Assembly (NCBI GenBank): GCA_023653785.1
Contig: JAMKCH010044023.1
Span: 1-64,000 of the forward strand
Direction: 5' to 3'
Length of the DNA: 64,000 nucleotides
Source: Ophioderma brevispina
Taxonomy: Eukaryota; Echinodermata; Ophiuroidea; Amphilepidida; Ophiodermatidae
A program made the translations under genes and the position numbers. The notes under the pieces are model-generated. The model was not told the origin of the DNA, searched no databases, and saw only the letters and a list, made by a program, of their open reading frames with translations. This document shows positions 50,471 to 63,354 of this stretch, piece after piece. The stretch's first letter is position 1. Every line of letters starts with the position of its first letter.

Positions 50471-53400
50471 TGTCTCCCAATTGTTAGTGTATCTGCATAT
50501 GAGAGGTTGCACATTTACGATTTCAAGCCTTGCATTGTAAATCACACAGTACATCGTTTTTTTTATTACGCTTATGTTCGTACATTTGCCTGTTACAAGT
50601 TCGCAAAATGAAAAGATTATGTGTAAAGAGCCAATCAATATTCTGTTTGTAACCATGGCAACTCACCCATTATTCATAGGGCAAGCAATATGAAAGGAAA
50701 ATTCCCTTTGCTTTGTCTAGAGGCTGACATTCCTATCCGTGTTAATAAACCAGGTTTTCCTGAAAACAAGCTTTTTGTTTCCACCTTTATAACGAACAAC
50801 TTTCTAACCTATCGTGTACGTATAAACCTAAATAAGTGTTGTTTTTTGCACAAACTTACTCTTTTTCACGCATTATGCATAACTGAACATATTAAATGAA
50901 AAAACAGTCTATATACTAGATATATTGTGCACTTAACTGTAAAAAGTATATTGTCAAATGAGTGTAAGCAATTGTGAAATGTTAACAAAAAAATACTTTA
51001 AAAAAAATTAAGAAACCTTGCAAATTTGTACATAATAGAATGTGTATAGTGTACACTTCGTACTGAATCAATCCATATTCATTTGCTTGTAACTGGGAGG
51101 TAATTCTAGTTACATCAACAACAAAAATATTTCTGGTTGGTTATACAAACCAGATTATACAAATAGCACTTTAAACCAGGTTAAATTCTTGGTTAAAAAA
51201 CAAACAGCATAGGATATGAAATGACAATCTTGTATATTTTCACGCCTCTAAGTAAGGGAATCCTCTTTTGCACTCCTAAAAAAAATCTGTATTGTATGTT
51301 TTATGAAAAAAAAAATGAAAAATCATGTTTGCATGGTCTTTAAAAAGTGGAATCTTATTTGACAAATTTTCTGCAAAAGTACTATTGAAAAGGATAGGTG
51401 ATGTAACACCACTTAAATCGGACAATTTAGGGCTTTTTTGTGGATATTGAATGATTTTACCAAATGAATAACCTGGGTTAAAAAGTTATCATTTTAGCTT
51501 GTTAAAAATTGTAGGCTAAGAATTTTAAGAAGAGAAAGAAGCTAACATCAAGCATTACATTTTCTTATTGAATCTTGTTGGTTACTGTGTTTTTGTGTTA
51601 ATTGCCGGTAAAATGTCAAAACAATTGACAATTTTGGCCATTTTGTTTCCATAGCAACCAACAAAAAAGGGTTATATATATAATTCCTAGCTCATTTCAC
51701 ATTCCATGTCTATAGCGTTATTGAAATCACTCATTACATGACTGAAGTAGGAGAGAAAGTGGGGATCACCAAAATGTGGGGTTTGTTTTGGATATTTGGT
51801 AAAAAAATCATGCACATAAGAATTTTTTTTCACTTTCTGATAAATATAAGTAATTCTCCACCAATTTCTCAACCAAACGTGATCATCTTCAGGTTCTATG
51901 ATGACAGTTACAGAGCTGTTAACGTACCACCAAAGAAATAACTTGGGGGAATCGGTGCTGTGCATAAGTTGCCGTTCAAAAAGAAAAGGCATTTATTAGT
52001 TGCAGAGTTAACATGTCATTGACCTTGACCTTTTGCAGTATCAAAATCTAATATGCAGTTCAATATGGCAACCCATTGGAACTTTTTTAGTACCATCATG
52101 AAAGCGGCAACTTATGGACTTTATTTCCGGAGGTATTCTCTTGGTAACATTACTATACGTGGTCTTAAAATAGTGCAAGGGAGCTGAATTATCAATAGCC
52201 TGCCGTGGTGTAGTTTGTGTACTGAATCTAATTTTCCCAATATGTTTTGGTGTTATTATGTGATCATGGTTCTTGAGGCAGCTATTCTAGGATTCTTATT
52301 TATCCTAGAGCCCATCTCAGGGATCACTGGTCGTAACTTTGGGCATTTTTTGGTGCCCTTAAAAATAAATCCAATTACTGATTGATGTTACAGCTATTCA
52401 ACTTACTTGCACACTCTGCTAACAGAGTTATGTTAAGACTTAGTATGCATCTGTAGTGATTTTTTTCTTGTTTAGGCTGCTGGATAATAAGATGACTTTT
52501 TTTCACTTTCTGTTTCTGGTGCAATAAAAGTCTGCACTCTGACATCGTTGTTTTGGTATTATTTTTCTGTTGTAATTTTGCTTGTCTTTAAGAACAGTGT
52601 CAACCTTGAGTTCCGAGTATCTATTTTGGTTTGTAACTTTGACTATTTGAATTATTGTATGTAAAAGTATACATTTCTAAAAGAAAATGACGATGACCCG
52701 ATGGTGGCATCAGATTAATGTAAAACCTAACATATTTTGAGAAAAATACTAAAAAACCTGATTTTGCCCCAAATTTTCAGACAACATAAAAAAAAAATCA
52801 TTTCGAATTTCATGATTTTCTCATGTTATTTTTTAGAAACAAGCCAAATTTGTGTAGGGTTCGTTTTTTTTATTTGTTAAAATAGAGCTTACTTTTGAAA
52901 TAGCAGGAAAAGTCCAAATTTGAGTATATATTGGAGAATTATCTTTAGTAGAAATCGAATAATGAAAAAATTAGGAAACCGTTCCCTAGAGAAGACCGAT
53001 TGCTATCGTCGGAAAGTTAAACCTTGCCTTTTTTCGGTATTTTTTGGATTATCTTGTCTGAAAATTTGCCAAATTTTGGCGAAATTGAACATTGAGAAAA
53101 TCTGTGTTTAGTAAAGAGTGACTTTTCAGCATTTGAACTGTCTCCTTTCTCAAATACTTTACCTTTGAACTGCAAAATTGAGTGTGTTTGTGCAAGTGAT
53201 TAAAATACTCTTTTGCACTATTGAATCAACCTCTTTTGTCTTTACTCCAGAATCAGAAAATTGAAATTTCATCTTCTCTAAATTAGCACTTTGATTTCCA
53301 TTTTCAAATATTAATTTTTTGTTTTTCCAAGATTGCCGTTGTGCAAAGTACATTAAAACACACACGCGCACCTTCATTACGCGGCAAAAATTCACCACGC

Positions 53401-53645
53401 GCGCGATGCTGCGCCTTGCCGCTGATTGCAAAACTGTTTAAATCGGCAAAAAATACAACTCATGATTGCTGCAGTGTATAACCTTGTTGGTAATGATAGA
53501 ACACGATTTGAGTTTTAAAATGTTGGCAAAATCAGAAATTTGTGTAAAACAAAGCAATGGGGTTGACACTCCCCTAACACTAAGTTATGTTAGCATACAG
53601 GTCATGGCATTCAATCCCATTTTTCAAATTCACTCATTTTCATGA
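50471..53645. other. intergenic, no gene seen
   Basis: AT-rich. GTTTCCATAGCAAC at 51646-51659 resembles an RFX X-box. A CpG-rich patch (CACGCGCACC, CACGCGCGCGATGC) lies at about 53358-53410. No exon or RNA gene is recognised. Confidence 0.5.
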
Positions 53646-53649
53646 CCTC

Positions 53650-53835
53650 ATTAAAGCACTATCAGTGATCTTCCAAAGAATCAAATTTATAGGAATAGTC
53701 TAAGATTGAAGGATAAGTCTGTACATTTGCATGCATTATTTTTTACTAAGTGAAAAATGACCAAAAAAGTAAAGAACACAGCAGTGGCTCAAAGATATGA
53801 ATCTTCTTTGAACTACGTGTTTTATAGCAAGTTTC
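53650..53835 (+). repeat. dispersed repeat shared with 10860-11060
   Basis: GCACTATCAGTGATCTTCC, GAATAGTCT, GTGAAAAATGACCAAA and CAAAGATATGAATCT occur in the same order as at 10860-11060. Confidence 0.65.
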
Positions 53836-54689
53836 CGTAGGTGTTTTCGGTGTTATTACTTGCAGGGTATTTAGGTTAGCTATTGCTTGTTACAGACATG
53901 CAAAATCTGATTTTTTGGATTTTTTTTTGACTTCTGATTTGCCTTTAATTTGCATGAAAATTGCTTGACAAACTTTAGCGTGTACTTCCGTTTCAAAATG
54001 GCTGCCCTTGATTATGAAACTGTCCATTGTAGTTTCATGTATAGTTCATCTATCTTTGTCACAGCTTGGAATTACTTGGATTTACTACTCCACCTAAACA
54101 AGCTGCCAAACTTTCCCGGGGGGGGGGGCACTTGTATCAAAGGTGATATGATGCGGAACATGACTTTCAAATGCACCCCTAACCAGTATTTTCTCGGGGG
54201 GACTAAAACAAAGCTAAACTACCCTAAACAAGTATTTAATTTTATCTGTTTATGATACCCCAACAAGTACGCAGTGCATGAATCGGACATATACTTTTTA
54301 TATCTTGCTTTGCGTTACTTCCCAAGTTCCAAAAACCATTAAAAAACAATTTTTAAAAATTTTTAAAATAATTTTACGATTACAATATTTTGGCTGATTT
54401 TGATCCTGCTTAATGATATATACATGATATTTCAGGGTTTCTAAAAAACATACCGTTTTTCCATATTTTGCTGTTTTTGACATCCTACACGATGTACGCT
54501 GCGTACATCGCCTGTTGGAAAAAGCCACCCTTTTTACGTGTTTTCTTGTTCACGCATCATATCCCCCTTTGAATACAAGTGGCCCCCCGTGCAAACTTTA
54601 CATTTTTTTTTTTTTTTTTTTTAAAAATGTTAATGTTGATTATTGTGTGTGCGCGTGTATGTGGTCAAATGCCAGTCAAATGTTAACCC

Positions 54690-54845
54690 TAAACATCATT
54701 GGTCGCTGTTTCCACATACATACATTTTCATCCACGCGCCTGTCTGGCCTTGGGGAGTGGGTCACAGGTCTCTAGAGGTCATAGCCTAAAATGGTCAGAA
54801 TTATAATTTGCTTGGTGCATCCACATATTTGAATCAATTTCCACC
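54690..54845 (+). repeat. copy of the 'TCCTTGGGTAGTG' repeat family
   Basis: TTTCCACATACATACATTTT, AGTGGGTCACAGGTCT, TAGAGGTCATAGCC and AATGGTCAGAATTAT align with 19325-19520. Confidence 0.6.
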
Positions 54846-55519
54846 GTTGCCTGAAAGAGGTTGATCTTAACATCTCTTGAGATCGAGACTACCGCATTTT
54901 AATTTAGTCTTGTTAGATTCTGACTCTAACATCTGTTCATTGTCTTTTGACCCATGATCCCCGATACTTCAGGTCATCCACTATTTCAAGTTAATGCCAT
55001 CCTGCACTTTCAGTTCATTTCACCTTGGTTAATACCATATATTTGGTTGGATGAATTCATGTACAATCAACTTCATAGCACCAGTTCTACTTGCTCAATA
55101 GTTCTGTGCTTGGGATGCTGTGTTAGAGATCACTGTTATGTCGTCAGAAACTCTAATAAGGGCTTCTTTTGGACCACTCGACCTTGACTCTTGTTTCTAT
55201 TGTAACCTTAACTAGCTGTCCTTCGCTCGCGCTGATTGCTGTTCTGAGACACATAGTCCAGCAACAATGATAAAATAGTATGGGCAATGTATCCCTTTAA
55301 GTACTCCTGCCAAAATATTGCAAACATCTGTGTTTCCATCAGATTGATTACCTTTGCTTTAGTATCATTGTAGGCATCTTCTATGGTGTCTTCTACACCT
55401 TAACCCTATTTGATCCATTTACAAATTTACCCCTGTTATTTACCCCCTTCCCTATCTCAAAATGCTCAAGGATATAAAAGTTTGGAATCAACCAGATCAA
55501 TGTGCCTAAAACTTTTGGT

Positions 55520-55832
55520 AGACATTTCATATAAAGTGCAAGGAGGCAAATTGCGGTATATCCTTCATTCCGTCAAGTGCTACTGTACAACGGCATACAG
55601 CACATGACGGATTCAATTGTAAATATCTCATATAATCCGTGGACCTACTATATGAAACGTTTACAACATTTTTGCTAGACGTTTCATATATAGAAGTCCC
55701 CTTGATGCAATGAGTCTTGCTCATTCATTCCGTCAACACACTGCACAACGTCATACAGCGAAGACGGATCACTTGTAATATTCTCATTACATCCTTGGAC
55801 TACTATATGAAAACGCTACCACATTTTGTGGC
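55520..55832. repeat. two tandem copies, 'GTTTCATATAGAAG' family
   Basis: Each unit has TTTCATATA.AG, CATTCCGTCAA, GCACAACG.CATACAGC, GACGGAT.A.TTGTAA and TGGAC.TACTATATGAAA. Units lie at about 55527-55660 and 55679-55815. They are related to the fold-back at 49170-49332. Confidence 0.75.
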
Positions 55833-57545
55833 AGACTCTTTTGCAGTCAGATTCAGGGCCTTTTGGTTCTACCACTGGCTAACATGTTTATTTGCAACAT
55901 GTCCACAAAGCTGGCAGAGACTATTTGACAGGTGTATTCTAATCAAATCAATACAATGAAGGAAAATTCATTTTCACAATACTTTTATACAAAAATAACA
56001 CCAAATTCATATCTGACATCCATATTACCAAATGTCTGTACAAAAGGTAATCAGCTCTGAATCCCACTGTCAATATAAAAACATATATTCCCACTGTACT
56101 GTTTCCCAAATAAGACTGTCAACTCACGCTATACTTTGTGGTACCATGGTTTCAGTATAACATCGGTGATTTGCGTTTCTGGTTAATTTAGCTTCTATTT
56201 CTTTCAGTAAATAAACTTGCAATTGTATCTACAACCAAAATATAGGTAAGCTTCTGTATATAATAAGATTTTTAGTTTAGGTATGAACACAAATTTTTTT
56301 TAGACTATTAGTTTAACTCCCTATGTAGCCGATCTTAAGTAAAAAAACCAGTATACCTTAGATGATATGCATTCGTTTCTTTGTTTGGTCTTAAATATTA
56401 ATGGTTAAACACAATATATATTCTAAATTTGAAATAAAACTATTTTATAAATTTGCGGGCATTGGCGTTTTTTTATCTTTTTCCGCCATTTAACGGAAAT
56501 TTGCTACCGATAATCTAGTAATTTGACCGGAAAAACTGATATTTTCCGGCAGCAAATGTTCTGGTGAATTCCATAATTTTGGTAAAACATCAGGCCAGCC
56601 ATTGTCCGTAAATCCTGAGGATTTACAGTGCTTTGCCTGCAAAATAATACCATGATTTTCTTCTCACACTTACGGGTAATTACCTATTTATGGAGTCCGA
56701 TAAAATTACAGATCTTTTTACAGTGCAGACTTGAAGCTTTCACTAAAAAATTAAAAGTAACCATTGTGAGAATACATCTTTTTTTAGAATGAAATTATAT
56801 TATTATTCAAATAAAGTTCTTTTAGACATAGTGTAGTAACAAAATTCTAGATATTGCACGTGGCATTAAACTTGAATAGTATTCTATATATTATTCATAT
56901 TTGATGCCATTGCATATATTATAACTTGATTTATTTAAAGATTTGCTTCTAGCCCACTTTCTAACCGTATCTCTGATTGGCTTTTCACATGATATAACCT
57001 CCGAGTACCCAATCAAATAGACCTATATATCTGCATGAATTTGAAGCTTTTCTTATGTCTCTATAATGGAATAATTATATCGTATCACCCTATGAATATT
57101 AAGTCAAATCGACCAATAATTCTATGTTGCAGGGGTGTGATTCTTCAGGATTTTTTATTTTAAAATGTTCCGCAGCTTTAATTTCGCCCGATGTTAACTT
57201 TACTTTGGTTGCATTTTACGCTGTGTTTTTCAGGATTTTTTACCAAATTCTGGATTTTTCCACAATCTCCACACCCTGCCTTTCACAACTAGAGGATTTA
57301 CAACTCCAAAGTTCCACAGATTTAAACTTAAAAAACAAATAAACTGCTATTTGGTTGTCCTTATTAGCTTAAAAAATCCAGCAAACTTGATACTTGATAC
57401 TTGATATAGAAACATCCTCATAGCAATCTTGCTGTCCTGGCTGCTACCTGTTGCAGTGCAGCCAAGTGCAATATATATATACAAAATACTTCAGAACAAA
57501 GATTAAAGAAAACAAAAGGTGCGGCTAAAAACTTGATGGCTACAT
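55833..57545. other. intergenic; includes ATTGG/CCAAT element copy d at 56973-57032
   Basis: Copy d reads TCTCTGATTGGCTTTTCACA, TGATATAACC, then TACCCAATCAAATAG. Otherwise AT-rich. A (TACTTGA)n run (GATACTTGATACTTGATATA) at about 57389-57408 may be the microsatellite-like tail of the LINE that follows, read on the minus strand. Confidence 0.5.
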
Positions 57546-57957
57546 TTACCACCCATAGCTGGAAACAGTAGGTGGCAGACATCTGATAATTGGTAGAGCT
57601 GCCACACTGAAGCCATGATGTGTAGGGGCTAAGACTGCTTCAGCAGGGAGGATGTTCCAGAGTTGATGACACGAGGATAGAATGAATGCTTGTATGTGTT
57701 AACTTTGGTAGTGACCTGGTGATATCGGAGTACATGGTAACCTCTAGCTCCAGATCTTTGTTGTGGATGAAGCGGCCGAGGATGGATATTTTGACTACAC
57801 CATGTAGAATCTTGTAGAACATGGTAGTCTGAGCCAGAAGTCTTCTGTCTTCAAGAGTGTCCCACTGCAGAGATTTGAGCATATTAGAAACACTTGATCT
57901 TCTCCTGTAGTCACCTACAGTGAATCTGGCTGCTTGGCGTAGTATTCTCAATTTTGG
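57546..57957 (-). pseudogene. LINE ORF2 C-terminal fragment (reverse-transcriptase element), 5'-truncated
   Basis: On the minus strand it reads RQAARFTVGDYRRRSSVSNM, LKSLQWDTLEDRRLLAQTTM, FYKILHGVV. This is the R.AARFV.GDY...SSV..ML..L.W..LE.RR....L.M.YK..HG signature C-terminal to the reverse transcriptase in CR1/Rex/jockey-like non-LTR retrotransposons. After HSI there is a +1 shift. The next frame reads YPRVIN, then with another shift WNILPAEAVLAPTHHGF, ending TAA at 57546-57548. Upstream (above ~57957) the homology stops abruptly, so only the last ~135 codons survive, as is usual for 5'-truncated LINE insertions. Not functional. Confidence 0.88.
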
Positions 57958-58374
57958 TTTTGTCTTTTTTGATTAACATTTCACCAAGTTTAATAGTAAA
58001 CCAAAGTGCATTCTTTAAAGGTGCAACGAGAGATTTCAAGTCATCCATATTTTTCTGTGATATTAGTAGATTTTCCTACAGATTAAGACCTCATATATTC
58101 CTTACCTTTTTATTTGGCTATAGAAGTAACTTAAAATGAAAACACAAGGTGATGTTGTATATGCTTATATTTCAATAAAAACATAGGCTTAATTTCGCTA
58201 CTTTCTCCTATAGGAAATTAGAAATTTCACAATTTTTGTACCAAAGAAACAGTTCTCAGCTTAATCCTTTCAGATGGGGATATTTTTGATAGAGAGCTTT
58301 ACACCAGTGCAAACATCAGAATTTTCATATTTTTAGGACACCTGTTATTTGAAATCTCTCGTTGAACCTTTAAA

Positions 58375-58706
58375 TGCAGGGCCGTACGCAGGATTTTTTT
58401 TTTTTTTTGGGGGGGGGGGGTGCGAGGATTACCAAAAAAGGGACCTTTTTTCGAAAAATGGGACCTTTTTGGTAAAAGTGGACCTAACCCCCCCCCCTAA
58501 AATGGTCCTCTTTGGACTTTTTGAACATTTTGCACCAAAAAGTGGACTTTTGTGCAAAAATTTCGCCTAAATTTTGGACTTTTGTTATCAAAAAATCGTG
58601 CAAAAGTTGGACCTTTTTAATTTCCCCCCGCCTTTTTTTTTTTTTTTTTGGGGGGGGGGGGGGAGTGCGACCGCACCCCCCCCGCCCCTGCGTACGGGCC
58701 TGATTA
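58375..58706. repeat. fold-back repeat with GGGCCGTACGCAGG ends and T/G runs
   Basis: GCAGGGCCGTACGCAGGATT, T14, G11 and GTGCGA on the left face GTGCGACCGCACCCCCC and CCTGCGTACGGGCCTG on the right, with a second T18-G14 run just before the right end. The interior has several GGACTTTT-type echoes. Noncoding. Confidence 0.85.
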
Positions 58707-59239
58707 AATGTGCAGTTTGTGATCCAGACACCTTCTATTTTGTTTATTGTTAACTAGTATCTTTGAGAAACCTTATTCCGAATAGTCCCCAAATTTGGTT
58801 TGATTCCGATCTTGTGTTTTAGAGTTATATGAGCAAATGTTCACAATCACTTGGTTGTAATGTGTACAGTTTAAGAAATTGCGATTTCTTGCAGGGTGAT
58901 TCGAATTTGCACGTCAGGTTTATAGGCTAACGGTAACACAAATCTGAAACTTTTACATGTAAGTTTGGGTGGGTATGGCTGTGGATCACAAAATGGTCCT
59001 TTAAAAAGTGACACCAGGAGACGGACGATGACGGTCAAGCCTGGCAAAGCAACAAAATGAAAGTAAGCAATACAGAGTACACAAACAGCAAGCTCATATT
59101 GATGATTTAATGTGGAATGGCCATGGGTGATCCATACATGTCCTTATTCAGTCACATTGTTTACCATTATTCATGCAAACAATTCAGAAACCACCCTTAC
59201 CATACAGTGAATTGAAGTGACTCGTTTTATATTTTGTCA

Positions 59240-59505
59240 CAAAATATAGCTGGTCGCCGTCATGGTTTGTTTGCCCATTCCAAATGAACCACAGGGAGAG
59301 CGAAAGCTTGATTTGAAATCAATAGCTATTATCTGCAGGTTTAATTTCCAGCAAGGGGATTCCACTGGGATTCGAATGAGGACCCTTTGCGGCCAAAGGC
59401 AATAATCCCAACCATTAAATCGTAAGTTGGCCATACCGGAAACTGTATAGGGGGCGCACCAGGCAGTGGTGGGCAAAAAAAAACACCCCAATTTAGACAT
59501 CGCTT
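59240..59505 (-). repeat. tRNA-like SINE (candidate)
   Basis: On the minus strand, TGGCCAACTTACGATTTAAT, GGTTGGGATTATTGCCTTTG, GCCGCAAAGGGTCCTCATTC, GAATCCCAG. TTCGAATCCC fits the pol III B box, and TTAATGGTTGGGAT could be a decayed A-box region. A body of about 150 bp (GGAATCCCCTTGCTGG and on) follows, as in SINEs. No poly-A tail is obvious. Confidence 0.5.
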
Positions 59506-61530
59506 TTGGTTTAACAAGTAAACCCCAAATCTTAACGATTTTTTAATGTATAAATTATGTTATCAAGCAATAATTTCTTATTCCAAAACCGTTAGCGCTG
59601 AAGAATCAAATCCACTGTATAGGGGTTATTTTTAGATACTAATATATGAATAACATACGAGGACGAGGTCTTAAATTGCTCATGGTAGCACCCGACCCAT
59701 GACCAGCCCACACCAAAGCATCCAAATTAGTGGTTCACAGTCTATTTGCTATTATTTATTTTTATTTATTGATGATTTGAATGAAGCTTGGCCGCCACCG
59801 TCTGGTTATAACCTTTTGGTCCTTGCAATTTTCTCTTTTCTTATTTTTGCAAACTATGCATTTATGACCATATTTGGAAATAGCAAGAAAATTTCATTCA
59901 AATGAGTTCAAACAAGCCTAGTCTATAGGTCAAAAACCACTGACCTATATGTGTTATAACATTCTACCAGGGTTGAAAAAGTGTTCTCTTTGAACTTTGA
60001 GACTATGTATAATGTTACACTTAAATATTGTACTGGTTTGATTAACCAATTCTTCAGTGTACATACAAAGGCAATACACCTTTAGATTACTTTCAGGTAT
60101 TAACGATAATGTTCAAAAGGTTGACTGCTAGCCAAGACATAGACAAGTGTTAAATTATTCAAGAAATATATCACACGGTAAATTGGGGCTTTTCAATACA
60201 AAACTTCCTAACTCAAGATAAGTTCTCTTGCCTTAAAAGGGCCATGCACCCTGCAAAGTAAAACCATTATAACAAACTCTTTTACTGCTATTGTGGTCAG
60301 CACTTTATAATGAATAGCTCCGCTCTGGAACGGTGGCCACAACCTATGCTCCAGGAGTATAAGTGAAACTTATATGGAAAATAATCGTTAGTTACTTTTC
60401 CCTTATTTACAAAATGTAAACACCCAAATTGTTTTCAAATTTGTGGAAGTGATTTCAGTAAGGGTCCATTTCATTATTTCTGAATATTTTTCTATGCCAT
60501 TGTGTCCCTCGTTTGGCAGAATTTCACCAGAATGGCACACAAAGGCAGGCCTTAAAATTGGTGTTTTGAAGCTGGAAGACGAAGGTGTAAAATTCGTCAC
60601 CGTCTCATGGATGCAAGCTTCATTCGACGGTAAAAATATTGCACTGAAAACAGTAAAATATTTCGTAAAATTCGCTCCAAGATTACTTCTAGCGACATGT
60701 CAGATTCACAATTTCTCAAATGGGCCCTCCTTAAAATAGGGAACAGGCGTCTAAATTGTCAGGTGTTTTCCGTGCAATGTTGAAAACGAAATACAACTGT
60801 ACCCACGTTTCTGCTGAAGGGCAAAGTAAACTTTAGTATTGGATATTTTAATTTTATCATTAAACTTGAACTAGTTACTTTATGGCGGTCTTTTTTGTGC
60901 AGGATGCGCTCCAATTCATACCAACTAAACCAGTTGACTTACCCTAACCTCAGCTTTGAAGTCATTGTATTTTTAATTTGAAAGAATTTGGACGAGTGCC
61001 ACAGATTATTACAGAATAAACTAAAATACGAGTAAACCATTTCGAATGAAATGTGAAAATGATTTAAAAATCCCACTTCAAGCTGTAAGGGACCAGAAGA
61101 CACATCCCTCCTAAAATAATTTAAAGAGCGTCTTAGAAAAACTATTTGTAGACAAATAAATAAATAAAAATATCTAAAATGTTTCATTCCCAAATTATAT
61201 TAACTTTAATGATAAACTCTTCTATATATATATAATAATACATGATTGACAGGCAGGTAAGCCTAGCTAGATTTTTTGTTTTTGCGTTCATAAGAGAATA
61301 GGGATAGTTTTATACCATTTTGTGACAAAAGAATGAAAATGCATGTCTAGCAAAATGTGTGCGCAAAATCCATGCCTTCATCAGACCCCTTTGGCGTACA
61401 CAAATTCAGTTTTGTCCGGGGGAACTGCGACTCTATTACTCAGTCGGTACAACAAGGGCAAAGGTTCCGAGGAATATTTTCCACATTATGCCCTATACAG
61501 GCCTAGGCCGCATTTTGCACATAGACCCTA
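59506..61530. other. intergenic, no gene recognised
   Basis: A frame at 60443-60739 has some protein-like composition (GLKIGVLKLEDEGVKFVTVS) but no family match and no clear splice borders. A TATATATATA run lies at about 61223-61235. Confidence 0.45.
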
Positions 61531-61532
61531 TA

Positions 61533-63037
61533 AACTAGTTCCATTTCTCAAAAAAGTGCTTCCTACAACATGACGAAGGCATTTTTGAGTAAAAGCAATT
61601 GAAATAGTGTTTCTATACGGAAATGTTATGCTGATTCCAAATCTTCCGGTCCCCAAAGCTAATTTTTAGGGGAAGTGTGCCTAATTAGCATAAATTCAAA
61701 ATGGCCGCCATTTTAACGTTTTTTTGTACATAACTCAAGATTTAAGGCTTGTAATGTCTTCATTCTTGTGTCTATACAAATGTTTTCAGGGTCAAGGACT
61801 ACAATTAGATCATTAGTTATAGCATTAGGTCAACTTAACAGTTAATTTGCATAAAAAATCAAAATGGGCTGCCATTTTGACATTTTTGTACATAACTCAA
61901 GATTTAAGGCTTGTGCTTCATTCTTGTGTCTATACATATGTTTTCAGGGTCAAGGAATTAAATAAGATCATTAGGTGTGGTTGGGGTATGAGTTGGGGTA
62001 TACAAAATGAGGGTGGCGTTACATTTTCACAAATATTTTTTAACATTTTTTATTGTATCATAAAAACCAAGTTAGGTATTCAGCTGATTTATATTTCGTT
62101 TTAAAAGGATTTATCTAGCTTTAAAAATGGTAAGTTTCGTAATTTGAGGACTTCAATCGGGGTCAGAGAGGGTGGGGTGCCTACGGACTAGGGCCTATGT
62201 GATTATGCATTGTTAAAGGAAGTGTAGGGATTTGTTGTGATTTGGGCTGTTTTGTATTTTTTTTGTTTTATATCTTGTAACCTTCCAGATGTATAAGAAC
62301 ATAACAGTCTCATTTTGTTTTTGGTATTATGTGGGCACTTCATTTTGACTCATCAACATAAGCAGGTTTTCAGAGCTATGATTTAAATTAATGGTAACAA
62401 ATTAGACTGCCACAAAATTTTGTACTTTTTATATCAACATTTCACTTTTCCACCCTATATGACACTTGTGGCACCCTGTATAATGCACATACAAGTTGCA
62501 TATTTGTCTTCCTTACATTTTTAGCTTTACAACAATATATAGTTTTATAGGTATCTCAAAAAGCAATTGATGACTTACTCTCATTAAAGTGTAAAAACGT
62601 GTAATGTTTGGTAGTTTCAAGCATGTAACACATTTTGATCCCAACTCCTGGCGCATGACCTTATAGCATTAGGTCATTTTGACAGTTAATTTGCATAAAA
62701 ATTCAATATGGCCGCTATTTTAAATTTATGCAAATTAATTGTCAATATATGGCATAATACCTTAACTGATGATCTAGTTGTGTTCTCTGACCCTGAAAAC
62801 ATATGTATAGACACAAGAATGAAGTCTTTACAAGCCTTAAATCTTGAGTTATGTACAAAAAATGTTAGAATGGCGGCCATTTTGAATTTATGCAAATTAG
62901 GCACACTTCCCCTAAAAATTAGCTTGGGGACCGGAAGATTTGGAATTAGAATAACATTTCCGTATAGAAACACTATTTCAATTGCTTTTACTCAAAAATG
63001 CCTTCGACTAGTTTCTTTTTGAGAAATGGAACCAGTC
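61533..63037. mobile_element. 1.5-kb element with ~320-bp terminal inverted repeats, TA flanks
   Basis: The left arm AACTAGTTCCATTTCTCAAA, GGCATTTTTGAGTAAAAGCA, TAGTGTTTCTATACGGAAAT, AAATCTTCCGGTCCCCAA and TAAGGCTTGT returns inverted at 62690-63037. The block AAAATGGCCGCCATTTT plus ACATAACTCAAGATTTAAGG is also repeated in direct orientation within the left arm (61685 and 61862). TA lies just outside both ends (61531-61532, 63038-63039). No transposase in the ~850-bp centre. Confidence 0.88.
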
Positions 63038-63156
63038 TACTATTGGAAATCAACCTTTTGAACATGTCATTAATTAGTAAATTATATCATTTAAGGCATG
63101 TAATTATTCTTATATAGGCCCTGTAGTTATAGTTCCCCTTCAAAATATCTTAACAC

Positions 63157-63354
63157 TTATAAGGGTCCATCTAGGACCGGGTCGTGGTCTCTCACTCTAT
63201 AAAATTTCACTTTACGGTCAGGAAATTCTACAGTATACAAACAATACGCTACAAGTATAAATAAAATTATTGCTACTGGTACTGCTATATATTGCATATG
63301 ATAGTAAATTTTCCTTGCTCTTCTTGCTAACTTTCGGGTCACTGCCACCTTTAC
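63157..63354 (-). CDS. possible C-terminal membrane anchor in shifted frame of the 63.9-kb gene
   Basis: The alternative frame overlapping the end of the 63218-63889 frame has basic residues (RKLARRARK), a ~20-residue apolar span and EFPDRKVKFYRVRDHDPVL, ending TAA at 63157-63159. Basic cluster, span and short tail are the layout of a single-pass or tail-anchored protein. Joining it needs a +1 shift in the GGGCAAAGGTAAAGG stretch. Given the indel errors elsewhere this is plausible but unproven. Confidence 0.4.
   Translation of the reverse strand, partial: VKVAVTRKLARRARKIYYHMQYIAVPVAIILFILVAYCLYTVEFPDRKVKFYRVRDHDPVLDGPL

Noticed and set aside
62708..63022. 104-codon open frame MAAILNLCKL...
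   Set aside because: It lies in the inverted arm of the 61.5-63.0 kb element. MAAILNLCKL recurs inside it because of the repeat.
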